Below, piece after piece: positions 52,525 through 64,000 of a stretch of 64,000 nt of DNA; position 1 is the stretch's first letter; each line of letters begins with the position of its first letter. The notes beneath the pieces are model-generated. The model made no database searches, was not told the origin of the DNA, and worked only from the letters and a program-made list of their open reading frames with translations. Made by a program: the position numbers and the translations under genes. This DNA is from Acridotheres tristis. Lineage: Eukaryota > Chordata > Aves > Passeriformes > Sturnidae. Location of the stretch: the NCBI GenBank assembly GCA_037013685.1, contig CM072919.1, forward strand, positions 51,082,116-51,146,115, given 5' to 3'.

Positions 52525-53771
52525 GTACAAATAGTGATGTGTTCTTATCTGTACTGTTTCAAAAGTTTACAAAATTGTTTCTGTAATTACGTTGAAAATA
52601 ACAAAACTTAGTATTCAAATCTAGTTGTTGGGTTTTTTTTTAATCTGTTCAGGGCATGTTTGATTGGGTGTTTTTTTTTAATTTTAATGAAAGGTTTATA
52701 TTTTTTCCCCTTGTAATATACAAAAGGTTTTAAATTACATAGAATCTTAAACATGGTATTTTTACTGGTGTTTAAGCCACCAAGAGCTCTAGTATGCTTT
52801 ACGTGCTGAAAGTTAATTTTATTAGCAACTATTAGTAATTATTAGTAATAATTAGATAATAGGATATAGAGAAATAAGATACAGGAGATATACTCCATAT
52901 GGCAAGGTGACAACCTATGGGCTTGGAACCCTGTCTAAGACTTGACCTAACCACCAAAAGCCTTTTGCCTGTAAACAGATGTGCAGCCCACCAGCATCTT
53001 TGTGACAACATGGAGCCATATGCCCTCAGCTGACTTAAAGCAGCTGATTGAAAAAGGCATGAAATGGAAATTGCATAGTTTGCCTATGTTTGCCATATTT
53101 TAGGTGTGCCTGAGTATTCACATCCACAGAGATAATTTTCTGAGACTCAGCTCATAACTAAAAATAAACTTCATCTCCACTATCACCCACAAGGGTGTTT
53201 CTGTTGCTTGAAAGAAGCAAGAACAACACAAACTGGTCGTCATCTTTTAAAGCTGTTGATCCAGTCTTTTAACAATTTGGTGGTAGCTTCCACTTGTAGG
53301 ATATTAGGGCCTGGAAATTCACACTCCATTCCCAAATTTTCTTCCTGTCTTACTTTTGCTGGAGGCATCAGACTGTTGAAATGAAGTTAATAAAGAAACT
53401 GCTTGATGCTATAATTCCTAAACTTAATAGATTGTTAGACAGTTATTTCTACAAAATGAACCAGCACAACTAAGTGTTTCTTAAGTGCTTTTTACAGCAC
53501 ACAAAATTGAGCAATTAGAGTTGCATTAAAATTTAAATAATAATGATAAAGTCGTACATCATAACATTAACAGAGTAATTTTCCTCTCAAAGTTCTAAAA
53601 ATAAGAAGCCATAGTTTGATTAAACAATCCTAATAAGGTTTTAATGTGCTCATTATTAACAGTATATACATTTTCCCTCCAGATAATGTTTTCATATAAG
53701 CAAAGAACATGAGTATAAATCCACTTTTGTTGTTAAAATAATACTCTTAATTTACTTTTTTTTTAACGTAG
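52525..53771 (+). other. PTPRD: PTPRD intron, 1.25 kb
   Basis: Phase-2 GT-AG intron (GTACAA ... AACGTAG). The middle (about 52890-53060) is less AT-rich than the ends and might be an old repeat, but I cannot identify it. No gene visible. Confidence 0.93.
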
Positions 53772-53898
53772 ACAACAACAAGCTTACATAGCTACACAGG
53801 GTCCTTTAGCAGAAACAACTGAAGACTTTTGGAGAATGCTCTGGGAGCATAATTCTACAATTGTGGTCATGCTCACTAAGCTACGAGAAATGGGCAGA
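53772..53898 (+). CDS. PTPRD: PTPRD exon 7 of window: D2 core
   Basis: This 127-nt exon finishes Arg347 and encodes residues 348-389, [20 protein letters not shown] to KLREMGR, ending at a phase-0 donor (AGA|GTAAGT). The AYIATQGPL and DFWRMLWE motifs are standard PTP core. Residue 350 is Gln (codon CAA at 53779-53781) where I recall Lys (QQKAY) in human PTPRD and PTPRS. The change needs a single A-to-C substitution, and the three CAA codons in a row form a small repeat. There is no D1 intron at the matching GYR|QQ junction, so this intron is specific to D2. Confidence 0.97.
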
Positions 53899-54848
53899 GT
53901 AAGTACTGCTGTAACATTCCTTTACAAAATGTTGGTTACAGCACCTCTTTTCATTAAAATATTTCATTGTTAGGAATATCTAAAGATGGGAATTTTGGTT
54001 CCTTTTCTTTTTGAAATAGGAGTGGCCTTCCTGGTTACTAGTTACAAGTTTTTCCAATCTGTTGATATGTTGCAGTAGACCAACTAGACATGGGGTTCTT
54101 GTGGGACACACTGAGATTGAGGAAGTTTGCATGCTGATGTTCCGAGGCATGCAGAGAGACCATTGCTGTCTGTAGAAAAAGAAATATCTCTTATTTGGAA
54201 ATCTGTCTTTTGCAGCATCTCCTAGTAAAAACGTTAGAAGGAAGTGTGGTATTTTTTAGATCTGTCTGTCTTCTGTGTGTTCTGTGCTGCACATTAAAGT
54301 TTCAGCCCCCAGTTTACAGTTCTAAACTAATTTCATTGGTACTCTGTCTACTGGAAAGAATGAAGCAGTCTACTATCTGGACAGGATTCCGTCAAGAGAA
54401 AGCTGGCATCTGTCTGAGTTAGGCCATGTGTCTGAGAGAATAGAGATTATTCAGGACATGGCTAGTGGATGCAGGGATAGAGTCATGACTGATGCTGGGG
54501 GGACTTGCTCCAATAAGCAAAAAGGAAGTAAACTAGAAGTGGTATCAAGATTTAAATTGAGATTAAAATTTTCCATTGAAAATTAGATTAAGAATAGCTC
54601 TTGTCACTGATAGACAATAAAACTGAGCAAAAGTATAAGAAAGTTCAGATACACAGCAACCAATGAGAAACCCTTTGCAATGCAGTAAAGATAATATTTT
54701 ACTCTACACCAACACAAGTAGCTCATGTTCCTGTCACTCTTGGCACTTTCCAAGAGTACTATACTTAGCTGAGTAAAAAAAGGTTTATACCAGTTTATGG
54801 TAGTGCTCTCAAGTAATAGGAAATGTATTTTTCTTTGCTATTTCATAG
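53899..54848 (+). other. PTPRD: PTPRD intron, 950 bp
   Basis: Phase-0 GT-AG intron (GTAAGT ... TTTCATAG). A 75-codon open frame at 54195-54422 has no recognisable similarity and is judged to be chance. No repeat seen. Confidence 0.95.
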
Positions 54849-54974
54849 GAAAAATGCCACCAGTACTGGCCTGCAGAGCGCTCAGCCAGGTATCAGTATT
54901 TTGTGGTAGATCCAATGGCAGAGTACAACATGCCACAGTATATTCTGAGGGAATTCAAGGTCACAGATGCAAGG
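54849..54974 (+). CDS. PTPRD: PTPRD exon 8 of window: D2
   Basis: This 126-nt exon is exactly 42 codons (residues 390-431), [20 protein letters not shown] to FKVTDAR, and is phase 0 at both ends. It is the D2 counterpart of exon 3 (VKCDQYWP...). KCHQYWP and the [20 protein letters not shown] stretch are the D2 forms shared by LAR-family members, so this exon alone would not separate the paralogues. The acceptor is TTTCATAG and the donor AGG|GTAAGT. Confidence 0.98.
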
Positions 54975-57900
54975 GTAAGTCAACATAGCATTACACTTGT
55001 TCCCATAAGTTTAAAAGTAAATGTCTGTTTCTTTCTTTTTCTATGTTTGACAGGTTTAAAATTTTTATTAATATTAATAAAGCCCTAGAGATATACTTTC
55101 TACAAGCAACAATAAAAAACTAGATGAAGTTATTTTTAAATAAGTGGAGTATTTATGTAGGAATGATTGACTCCATTCAGATCTAGCATAATTTTATAGT
55201 TCTGAACTATTTGTGCCAAAATACATTAGAATATTTTAGGACTATTTTCTTCTTTTTTCCACATTTTTCCCCTTGATCATTATTGCATACCATTTTTGCC
55301 ACATAGACTGTTGTTTTGTTGTTTTGCAGCACCCTTGAGGCTGAGTGAGTATGAAGGTTAATACACTTAGATTTTAAAAATGCAGAGCAAATGACATTCA
55401 TAAGAAAAGCTGGACAAGCTTTGCACATTATAATTTGATTTTTCATATAGTGTATTTTCAGCTCTCTAGTATATCTGCAGAGTAGATACATGCAGCTGTG
55501 ACCTTAGCATCCTCATTTTCATACTTCATTTCTTATCTGAATTCCTGAGTCCAAAACTGAGTACTCATATAAGATTAAACATACATAAACTTTTAATATG
55601 CATTTGGCATTTCTCAGACTTGATTTCCGGCCGTTCAGTCTGCATGGCAGGAGAACGTACTGTCAACCTCTGTTTCTCTAGGCACTGTGGCATAAGTACT
55701 TGTTCAAGCAAAATGGCAGGATGTACTGTCCAGGAATAACATGAGTGGCTACTCAGAGTTGCCTGTCAGCATCTGAAATATTAGATTTCCTTATGGTTAG
55801 CTAGACGTTTTTAATGTGAACTTCAAGTAAAATTGGACAGTATTGCTAACATTGTATCAAGTCAGCATATGAACCTTTGGTTTGGCAAATGAGATTTAGG
55901 TGTAGGATTTTGTAAAGAAAGTGAAGATCATTGCACCTGATTTTCATATACTCTTTGAAATGTTGTAAGAATCATATTACTCATAGCTTCTAACCTATTT
56001 GTGCTTAAGAAATGTGGAGAACGGGCTCCTAGCATCAGTCTTTAAATACACTTCTAAGCAGAGATAGTAAAATCCAATTTCACTGCAGATATCCTGATAG
56101 TTTTAATTGATTTTCTATTAAAAATCTGTCTTGAGTTGGAAGAATTATGTGATACAGTTCACAAAACTCTGATCACAAAATTACAGTTATAACAAAAAGC
56201 CATAGCTGTAATTGAAGTGTCTCCAAACATTTCATACTTTTAAAAAGTTCTTTCAAGTACTTGTTTCTTGAAGTAGAATATTTAAGAAAGTCTGCTTACC
56301 TACAGCTATAAAACCAGTAAAAAGGGGTCAAATAATTAAATAATTAAATTTAGAACTAATTTTATTTGACATGATATTAGCAAACGTCTTTTAGAAAGCA
56401 CTAAGCACAGTGAAAGTCCTGGTATGATGTCTTATTATCACATGTTGTTGCTTCTCAAATTTTAAAAACCTCTTTATCTTGATGGTCCAAATTTTGTTAA
56501 ACTTCTCAGTGAGCTGACAGCACCATCCTTAATTTTCTAGTTATGCTGAAAAACTATAGCTCCTTCCAAATTTACTAGAAGAAATGAGAAATACTTACCA
56601 AAATGTACATTATTGTTTTCCTCTAGTTAGGATTTTGTGGCTGTCACACCCAGTAATTGAGATCATTTGACTAAACTGTTGCACTCAAAGGAGAGTAAAT
56701 GCTGGAGTGAGGGCAAACATCCTCTCTCCCTCCCACGTCCAAATCCGTCCATGATCTGGCAGAGCCAAGGTGGCCAAGTTACTGCACAGGGACAAAAATG
56801 AGGCACTGTACCTGTGTAGGTGCCAGCAGCAAGTGTCTGGTGTGGAACTCTGTTATTTCTGAAACTGAACTGTGAGTTGTCTTAAGGTGAAATTGACCTC
56901 TGTAACTGTTCCAAATTATTGCTTCTGACTGCTTTGTACTCACTTTCTCTGGAAACTCAAGAGGTCAATATGTTGGGTCAGTCTTATTTAAGGCTAAACT
57001 ATTAGTGATGGCTGTAAGAGAGTATTATAAATTCTAAAGCCTAATCAAAAGACAATTGAATATCCCCTGTGAGGAGGAAGAATAAATCCGAATGGTCGGC
57101 CACTAAACAGGATGATACATTAAAAGCCCTCTGTGCCACATGGGGATACGAAAGTACTTATTTTGATAACTAACTGTGCAAACTGTCACAGTATTTGAAA
57201 GTAAAGATTTTAATGAAATTTGGTATTTGTATCTGGACTGCTGTTGGCAAGAATCTCATTAAAAGAAATCAACACTCTTTATAATGTCAGTAGCAGAGGG
57301 AACTGTAAGAAATTACAGAGCAGTTCCCAATATGCTTTAATGCTAGTCTAACATAGACTAAGTAACTTTGCTTCTCTGCTCATTAAATAACATTAAATAA
57401 CAGAGGTTATTGTCATTTCACAGACTTGCATTGGAATACTGAGTTATTGAAATCATGAAACATACTAATACAGTTGATATATACACACCAAAAAATAAAT
57501 ATTTACCATTAGATCTATTTATGACAGAGAAATGTGTTAACTTTCCAATGACAGACTGGACTTAAGTAAATTAGCGTCTTTCCTACATTTTCTAACTGGA
57601 AAAAGTTACTGTTATTTAGTGTAAGTGTATCAGGGTCAGAAATTGCTGAAGAGTTTCCTTCTCCTCAACAATATGTTACAAGTCAGATTTCAGGTTTTCT
57701 TTCTTTACTTTAGAAGAATGGAAAGTTATTTTGAACAGAATACAACCTGTACTTGTGTCTTCTTGATAAATTTATATCATGTGTCTAAGACTATCTAGAG
57801 GATGCAATTTCATTATGGTTTTTTTGGAAGAAAATGGGATTACAGAGACCATTATCAGATGTTTGTATTAACAAAATTCCATTTTGGAAGTAAACATTTA

Positions 57901-59372
57901 GCTCTTTTTGTTTATGCACACAAGAAATCGAATTGGGTGAATATTTTCAAACATTACATATTTGTTTAAGTGGAGAAAAGTCTTTCACAGATACAGACTG
58001 ATACAGTCTACTAAGTTGTCACAGTGCTCTAGTGGATGTAGACAATATGGCTGTCCTCTTATGGAGTAGTTGCTGGTACACACACAAATTTTTTTCTGTT
58101 TTCTTCACTCATGTGAGACATGGGAGGCAAAATCCCACAGAACCAGAGGAAATGCAGAAGCAAAGTATTGGGGTTTCATTGGTTATATTTAAAACTATTT
58201 CCATATAATTTCTAAGGTCTGTAACAGCTGAATGCTTGTGGTCTAAGGAAAAAGAGAGAAAGATCGTTCTTGCCTCCAGCATAACTTCCTAATTTTGAGG
58301 GGACTCTCCAGTAATAATTCCAATTTTTCATGAGTTTTACTTAGAAGAAATTTCAGTTTTTCATGACTTTCACTTAATAGAAGACCATTTTGAAGACATG
58401 ACAGGGTGTATGCTTAGAAAATAGAGTATCTAGAGGCACCAGTTAACATCAGTAGCTCATATTGACATGATTTTGAACATTTCAGCTGTGCAGATTGACA
58501 GTGTCAAAATTACGAATGTTTGAAAATGCAGAACAAATTTGGTTTATCCATTTGTATTCATTTTTGTGTCCTGACTTTTTACACATTAAATAGTACAAGT
58601 TGGCATTTAGTAGTTCCAATAAAAAAAATAACTATGATGCTGTATTCTGTGCTTTAAAGAAATGCTGTTAAAATTCCTAACCCCGGGGATTGAAGAGCTT
58701 CAGATGGCTTGTTTTGAGAAAGGAAGCTCTTCCTCTTGGTTTTAACTAACTCCAAGCTGTTAGTGAGTTAAATGAACCATTATTGAAGGTAAATTTGTTA
58801 AACAACTGGCTTGTTTATCCATCTTCTTCCAGGAAAATGTTCACCTCATAGAAAGCAGCTTACTATTAAATATAAAATGTGCAAAGAGGGCAGTGACTAA
58901 ACAAGTCTTATCAGTAAAGATATTCCTGCTGTGAAGTAGTTGAGCATATCTCAGAAATGGAAAGTCAGATTAGATGACCTTATTCTACCTGATCTGTATG
59001 TAAAGGAACTTGTAGTCCACAGGATTCAAAACATAACATACCTAAAAAGTGATATACCCTGGTGGAGTTGTTATGGCTTTGGACTCAGGCACACTTTTTA
59101 CACCATCAGAATGGTAGACAACTCTCCTATGCCACATGAATAGAATCCATGGAATCTTGTTAATGAAACTAACAATAACACTTCCAGGCAAAGTTTCAGA
59201 CAGGAGTACTGCAATTGAAAGAGTTCCCATAAATGTGATCTTAGCCATTCCCTAGCTCCTCTCAACATCCTTACTTTTTGGTTGTCTGTATGATTGTCTT
59301 TAATGTTGGCTGACCGACTTTAAGCCACAACAACATGTTTTTGTGATACATTATTTGTGTCTTTTGTTAAAG
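54975..59372 (+). other. PTPRD: PTPRD intron, 4.4 kb
   Basis: Phase-0 GT-AG intron (GTAAGT ... TTGTTAAAG). Mostly plain AT-rich sequence. A block at about 56690-56870 is richer in G and C than its surroundings but matches nothing I recognise. Small direct repeats occur (ATAATTAAATAATTAAAT near 56331-56350; CATTAAATAA twice near 57383-57403). Confidence 0.93.
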
Positions 59373-59527
59373 GATGGTCAGTCCCGAACAGTGAGGCAGT
59401 TCCAGTTCACTGACTGGCCAGAACAAGGAGTGCCAAAGTCTGGAGAAGGATTTATTGACTTCATAGGCCAAGTGCATAAAACAAAAGAGCAATTTGGTCA
59501 GGATGGACCAATTTCTGTTCATTGCAG
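59373..59527 (+). CDS. PTPRD: PTPRD exon 9 of window: D2 WPE loop and signature Cys
   Basis: This 155-nt exon encodes residues 432-482, [20 protein letters not shown] to GPISVHC, plus two bases of Ser483. The loop reads WPE (446-448): Glu448 stands where D1 has the general acid Asp. This is the second hallmark of the weakly active D2. The signature Cys482 is kept, and the motif is split after it by a phase-2 intron, as in D1. Length and phase match exon 4. The acceptor is TTGTTAAAG and the donor TGCAG|GTAAGT. PKSGEGF and GPISVHC fit PTPRD or PTPRS rather than PTPRF (PKTGEGF, GPITVHC). Confidence 0.98.
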
Positions 59528-62500
59528 GTAAGTAAACAAAGCTTAAAAACAAATTATATGCAGATCTTTTATTTTTCGTAAAGCTGATTGTTGATTGTGG
59601 TGAATGTGTATATTTAAACAATATTTCAGAGGTGAACTATCATAGAATGTAGTCAAATAGAAGATCTAAAAAGGAACAAAACTGCTTTATGAAATGGGAA
59701 CTGTTCTGTGATATTCCATTTATACAGAAACAGTTCTTCAGAAATATGTGGAAACACGTGATTTTTTTCACTTATTAATGCCTCTAAATGCAGCATAAAA
59801 GCAGTCTGGTCAGTGCTGTACACAGAAGGCATAGGAGAGCCTTATCACAGCTGCTACATCTGATATTTTTTCCACTAGAAATTAAATGTGAGGCTTTTTC
59901 TTTGGTGGGAATTACTAGCTGTAAACAAGGTAGTTACACGTCAGTGGCACGTTAGTAGCAATCAGGATGAGGCAAATAAAAAAGGTAGGTGTCTCAAGAA
60001 AGAGAATGGAATAGAAAGTGGTGTTTAGAAGCTTTTCCTGTCAAAGAAATCATTGAGGTTTGAGTTGATGAGTTCTAAGTTCAGAACTTAGTGCATATTT
60101 TTGATGTGATGACTTCCCTCAATTCCTTTGCAATTGATATGCAGATGAAAACAGCTTGCACAGTGGTTAGGAATAATCCAGCATGGGCTTTTTAATATTC
60201 TTGGGTTTTTAATATATTTTCTCTAAAGTATTTTAGAGTCTATAGCAGATGGCCAAAAATAATACCTTTTATCTCTTATTTAATAAATTGTTTTCTATAA
60301 ATTCCATTAGTATTTTAGATTTTCATTTTTGTAATATGAATTTTTTTGGAGATTAAATATTATTATTTATGTAACAAAGATGTAAAATACTGACACAAGT
60401 TGCAAGTCCTTACTGCAAGCCAAGTAGTGCCCCAATACTATCATGAAGACAAATGAGTTTACTAGAGCCTAGTAAACAGAGGGAAAGAAATTCTCATCTT
60501 TCCAGAGTCACGAGTAAACAGAAGTTGAGTTCTCTATGATCCCCTAATCTGAAAGACAGACAAAATGAATGTATTGGAGTACTTGAATCCCACTTTTCTT
60601 GTGTGCCTAAAATCTTCTATGGCCTGCTGAGGAGATAGCATTGCAGAACACTGGTTGGGATTCATTACACAAGGGAGATGAAGGACAACCCAGATAAGAA
60701 TAAGCCTTATTCTTCAACATTAATAAGTTTTGAGATGACAGGGGTAATAAGCAATATTTATGCCTTTATGCAGCTAAGAAAACAAAGTGATATTATTCTT
60801 CTAGGTTATTTGTACCATGCAGACTTGTCCACTTGTGACTATAGTGAATACTGCTTATAGTACATTATATATCCCTCCCAAATGGATGTGATCTTTCATG
60901 GTAAAATTACGGATTTCTTTTATTGACTTGGCTAGAAACAAAGCCAAATCCAGTATAATCATGGTTTGGTTTCTAAATGTCTTTATCATTGTTTTAATTG
61001 CAATTTAGGGACTGGTAATGCTAATCATCATTGCCAATGTTAGTCAATACATGAATAGGAAGTGTCCCTACCAAATTAGTAAGTTTGTTTGTTTCTTTCA
61101 GGAAGTACAAGATCCTGCATACCTATGCTTTCCGAGTCTCTGAGGAATTACTGAAATAATGCCTTCAGTTTGTACCATGATGAGTTTTACCATGAATTAA
61201 AACTCCCCTAGTGTCACTTCATTTAGGTCTCCTTCACACTCCACACAATTTTCACAAGCTTGCTTTCTCTGCTATACAATAAATCCCCCAAACCCACAAT
61301 TCTAAATTTTCTCTCCCCCTAGCATTTTTACAAATAGGTCAGTGTGTTGAATTTAAAAATTTCTAAGCTCGTGAGGCAGATGCTTAAAACTGTTTAAGAA
61401 GGCAAAGGTAAACTCTTCTCTCTTACAAAAAATCAATACATCTACATAGTTCATTAAAGCATCTTAACCTTAGTTTTTTATCTAAATTATGAGTCACTGT
61501 GAGTCGTAATGCATCATGAAGGATTTCTTTAACTTTAGGAATCCGAAGCGTTTTTGGATAGGAATTGTTCCAATGTTAAAGTATGCTTGCCACTTTAAGA
61601 GGAACAGGATCAATTTCCTACAGGCTTTTCTCAAGACATTATACTAGATGACCAGCTAGGATTTGCAAGCATTGAGATATTTCCATATTAATCTCTCTTC
61701 CTCATTAAGTAGTATCTCTAGATACTTGATGATATTCTAAGTACACAAGACAACAAATAAATCTCTTCCTTTTGCTGGAGATTTCTGAGTAAATTTTTTA
61801 AAGTAACAAAGATTTGTCTAATATACAAGGCCAGAAATCCTCTCACACATTTAGAAATTTTGTTTTTTCTTTTAATATTTAAGTGGCAGAGCAGGAGTGG
61901 GAAGAAGGAGAATGTAAAATGGTAATCTGCCTTCATTCTGGTGGTCATTTTCTGGATTTCTTCATTTAGATCACACAGTCGTTAGGTCTGTAAAGTATAA
62001 GCTCTTTCAAATGAGCAGGTTCCAGGACTTTTCAGGATGTTTCTTCATTACTAGCCATCTAATTCACCTCATCAGGTACCTTGCACTACTATTACTTTAG
62101 ATGTCCAGGACTGTTGTTATACCATATAGGTAAATCATCACTCACAGCATGATATTCTGTCAAGTGGTATGTCAATTGTCCTTTGGCTTCAGCAATCCGA
62201 AGGCACATAGCCTATGCAAAATCAATAAATCCAATTGCATGTGTCTAATAGCCCTAGAAGTGCACTGACCTAGACGGAACACTAAAATACCATCATACAG
62301 TTTGAACATTCAATTTCCACACTAGTTTCATGAATTTGCTGGATTTCTGGTATTGTTCATATTAACATTCAAGAGTTCTTCAGGATTTCCCTGTTGTTCA
62401 TGCTGTTCCATTCATTTGTCTGGTGAACTGCTCACATAAATATTCAGCTTCCCAAGGTTATCTGAGAGAAAACTGGCTGGAGAAAACCTTGTGAAATTAT

Positions 62501-63352
62501 TAACACCAACAGTGAGATTGCAATGTTTCCACCCATAGAAGTTCAGACTTAGAAAGTATTTTTTTCTGTGTAGTTACCTGTCTCTTTTGCAAAGGATAAT
62601 CTTTGTGAATAAGTGATTGTTTAATTTTAAAAGCTGACAGCTGTTGGCTCTATTAATGGCAAGAATTTCCATCACTTCTTGAAGGTTAAAGCTAATAGCA
62701 GAAACCCAGACAGAACAGAGAGCAAACAAGCAATATATACTCAAAGAAGATTTTTAAGGCTAATGTAGACAAACATGGTAAATGTATATCAGCATTGGAA
62801 AGAAAAGATCCAGACTGCCAAATTTTAATAAGACCTGAACTGAGATTTTTCTCTGTCCATATTTGAATTGGAGCATGTACGAACAATGAGCATCCAGACA
62901 TCTAACTCAAAGTAGAAGGTAAAATAACACAGTGAAGATGTACAAAACAGGGCATATACATGACCAACTAAATTAAAGCAAGCAGTAAAATGCATTATGG
63001 CTTCATTTTCTCTTGTCAGCTCTAATGTATGTTACTGGCAATAAATGCTGGCATTTGCCTTTACCATGCACTGATTATTGTATATCTGGATGAACAAACC
63101 AAGTCACTTTGCAAGGAAGACTGGAGAGTCAGGATGTACTCGGTAGATGTAAAGTTAGCTTGAGTGCAGTTATTCTTTTGAGTGCAATGTGGTAATATGC
63201 TATGGAATTTTGCTTAGTGAGCCTTTTCCTATATAGAAATTTGTACACATATGGTGTGTTGTAATCACAAAGAATTTGTCAGCCAATTCTTTCAGCATTA
63301 ACTGTCAATTAACATTTGGGTTTTTTTCCTGTCTTTTCATTCTCTTCAACAG
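59528..63352 (+). other. PTPRD: PTPRD intron, 3.8 kb, splitting the D2 signature motif
   Basis: Phase-2 GT-AG intron (GTAAGT ... CTTCAACAG). No mobile element, RNA gene or striking repeat was found in it. Confidence 0.93.
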
Positions 63353-63488
63353 TGCGGGTGTTGGAAGGACTGGAGTATTCATAACCCTGAGCATTGTGCT
63401 AGAGAGAATGAGATATGAAGGTGTTGTAGACATCTTCCAGACTGTCAAAATGTTAAGGACACAGCGGCCAGCCATGGTACAGACAGAG
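63353..63488 (+). CDS. PTPRD: PTPRD exon 10 of window: D2 P-loop Arg
   Basis: This 136-nt exon completes Ser483 and encodes residues 484-528, [20 protein letters not shown] to PAMVQTE, ending at a phase-0 donor (GAG|GTGAGC). It supplies Arg488 of the D2 P-loop, so D2 retains both the Cys and the Arg of CX5[18 protein letters not shown] fits PTPRD or PTPRS; PTPRF has DMFQTVKTLR. The final coding exon, expected to start in the Q-loop DQY and run to the C-terminus, is not in the remaining 512 bases. Confidence 0.98.
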
Positions 63489-64000
63489 GTGAGCAAAACA
63501 GTATCCATATGCAATGGGGATGGAAAAGAAGTGGTATTTACACAAGCCAAAAACCACACAGATAGAGACTGTATAAAACATGCTTACTATTATATCTGAA
63601 GTCATATATTGGCCCTCTGACTACAGAGTAAAATCTGCTATAAAGGTCTTGTAAGGACTATTTCCTGTTACTGCAGTAGTTAGTCCAAGATGAGGAAGAA
63701 AATATTAATTTCAATAGTGGATCCTAAATTATGGTCGTTGAGAAAATCCATTTGTGAAGCATCACGCATTTTTATTTGATCCTTGTTCCTTGGCAGAAAT
63801 GTGTGGTAGTAAAGAAGAAGGCAAATGGTTTCTGCAGGTGGATCCGTTGACTTTTTTTTCTTTTCTTCTGGGAACAAGGACTTGATGTTTCCAGACTGAC
63901 ACGGTATTATTTTCATGCTTTTCTTAACTTTGTGTCACCAAGCAAGTGGCTCTTTGGCCTGAAAATCATAATGGTAAATTCAGCATTATATCTTATATAG
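63489..64000 (+). other. PTPRD: PTPRD intron, 3' part outside window
   Basis: Starts with donor GTGAGC and runs to the window edge. I looked for the terminal PTPRD exon and did not find it. No repeat seen. Confidence 0.9.

Larger units (their letters stand above)
1..64000 (+). other. PTPRD: PTPRD gene, partial (both ends outside window)
   Basis: The whole window lies inside one gene for a type IIa (LAR-family) receptor protein tyrosine phosphatase, which dephosphorylates phosphotyrosine and acts as a synaptic adhesion receptor at the plasma membrane. Ten in-phase exons give 528 codons covering most of D1 and D2. The choice of PTPRD over PTPRS and PTPRF rests on residues I recall as delta-specific: [40 protein letters not shown] and [13 protein letters not shown] has FSLHK, PEYPTPF and VEPGEHV at the matching places, and PTPRF also differs. 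Family assignment is near certain; the paralogue assignment is strong but comes from memory, not a search. The ectodomain, transmembrane segment, final exon, promoter and UTRs are outside the window. Confidence 0.95.

Noticed and set aside
1..64000. CRISPR array, operon-like system or defence island
   Set aside because: The sequence is an intron-rich vertebrate gene; no spaced identical repeats, bacterial genes or phage genes are present.
63489..64000. Terminal PTPRD exon within the last 512 bases
   Set aside because: No frame here encodes the expected DQY start followed by the C-terminal helix region, so the exon lies beyond the window.
1..64000. Assignment to PTPRS or PTPRF
   Set aside because: Diagnostic residues ([44 protein letters not shown]) together fit PTPRD and conflict with the other two paralogues as recalled.

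Overview
The window is a piece of vertebrate nuclear DNA, most likely from a bird. It is AT-rich, its protein-coding sequence is split by GT-AG introns, and its recognisable repeats are bird-typical: CR1 LINE fragments (several ending in the ATTCTATGATTCT-type tail) and LTRs resembling avian endogenous retroviruses. The species cannot be named from this sequence. PTPRD is Z-linked in the birds I know of, so a Z-chromosome origin is likely but is not shown here.

There is one gene, on the + strand and cut off at both ends: PTPRD, encoding receptor-type protein tyrosine phosphatase delta (type IIa/LAR subfamily). Ten consecutive coding exons lie at 7102-7225, 18276-18451, 33872-33991, 34570-34724, 51574-51859, 52346-52524, 53772-53898, 54849-54974, 59373-59527 and 63353-63488. 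Joined, they give 1584 nt, or 528 codons, with every junction in phase and no internal stop. They cover nearly all of the membrane-proximal catalytic domain D1 (exons 1-5) and most of the membrane-distal domain D2 (from exon 6 on). The ectodomain, transmembrane segment and start of the cytoplasmic region lie upstream of the window. The final coding exon and 3' UTR lie downstream. Residue numbers in the entries refer to this 528-residue segment.

D1 carries a complete catalytic set: KNRY loop, WPD loop and [10 protein letters not shown] signature. D2 keeps the Cys and Arg of the signature but has WPE in place of WPD and Leu in place of the KNRY Tyr. This is the known low-activity, regulatory D2 of LAR-type phosphatases.

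The remaining ~97% is intron. It holds a ~1.6 kb 5'-truncated CR1 (about 28480-30082), four smaller CR1 pieces (about 910-1176, 12656-13255, 25556-26005, 36975-37070), a solo ERVL-like LTR (39122-39573), a probable second LTR (about 30262-30610), a (TCTA)11 microsatellite (45909-45954), a long pyrimidine tract (34045-34215) and several short tandem duplications. I found no second gene, RNA gene, CRISPR array or operon-like system. I see no evidence for a previously undescribed system. The points most worth checking are the lineage-specific residue changes in the phosphatase domains and the repeat structure in the 578-bp intron between exons 3 and 4.
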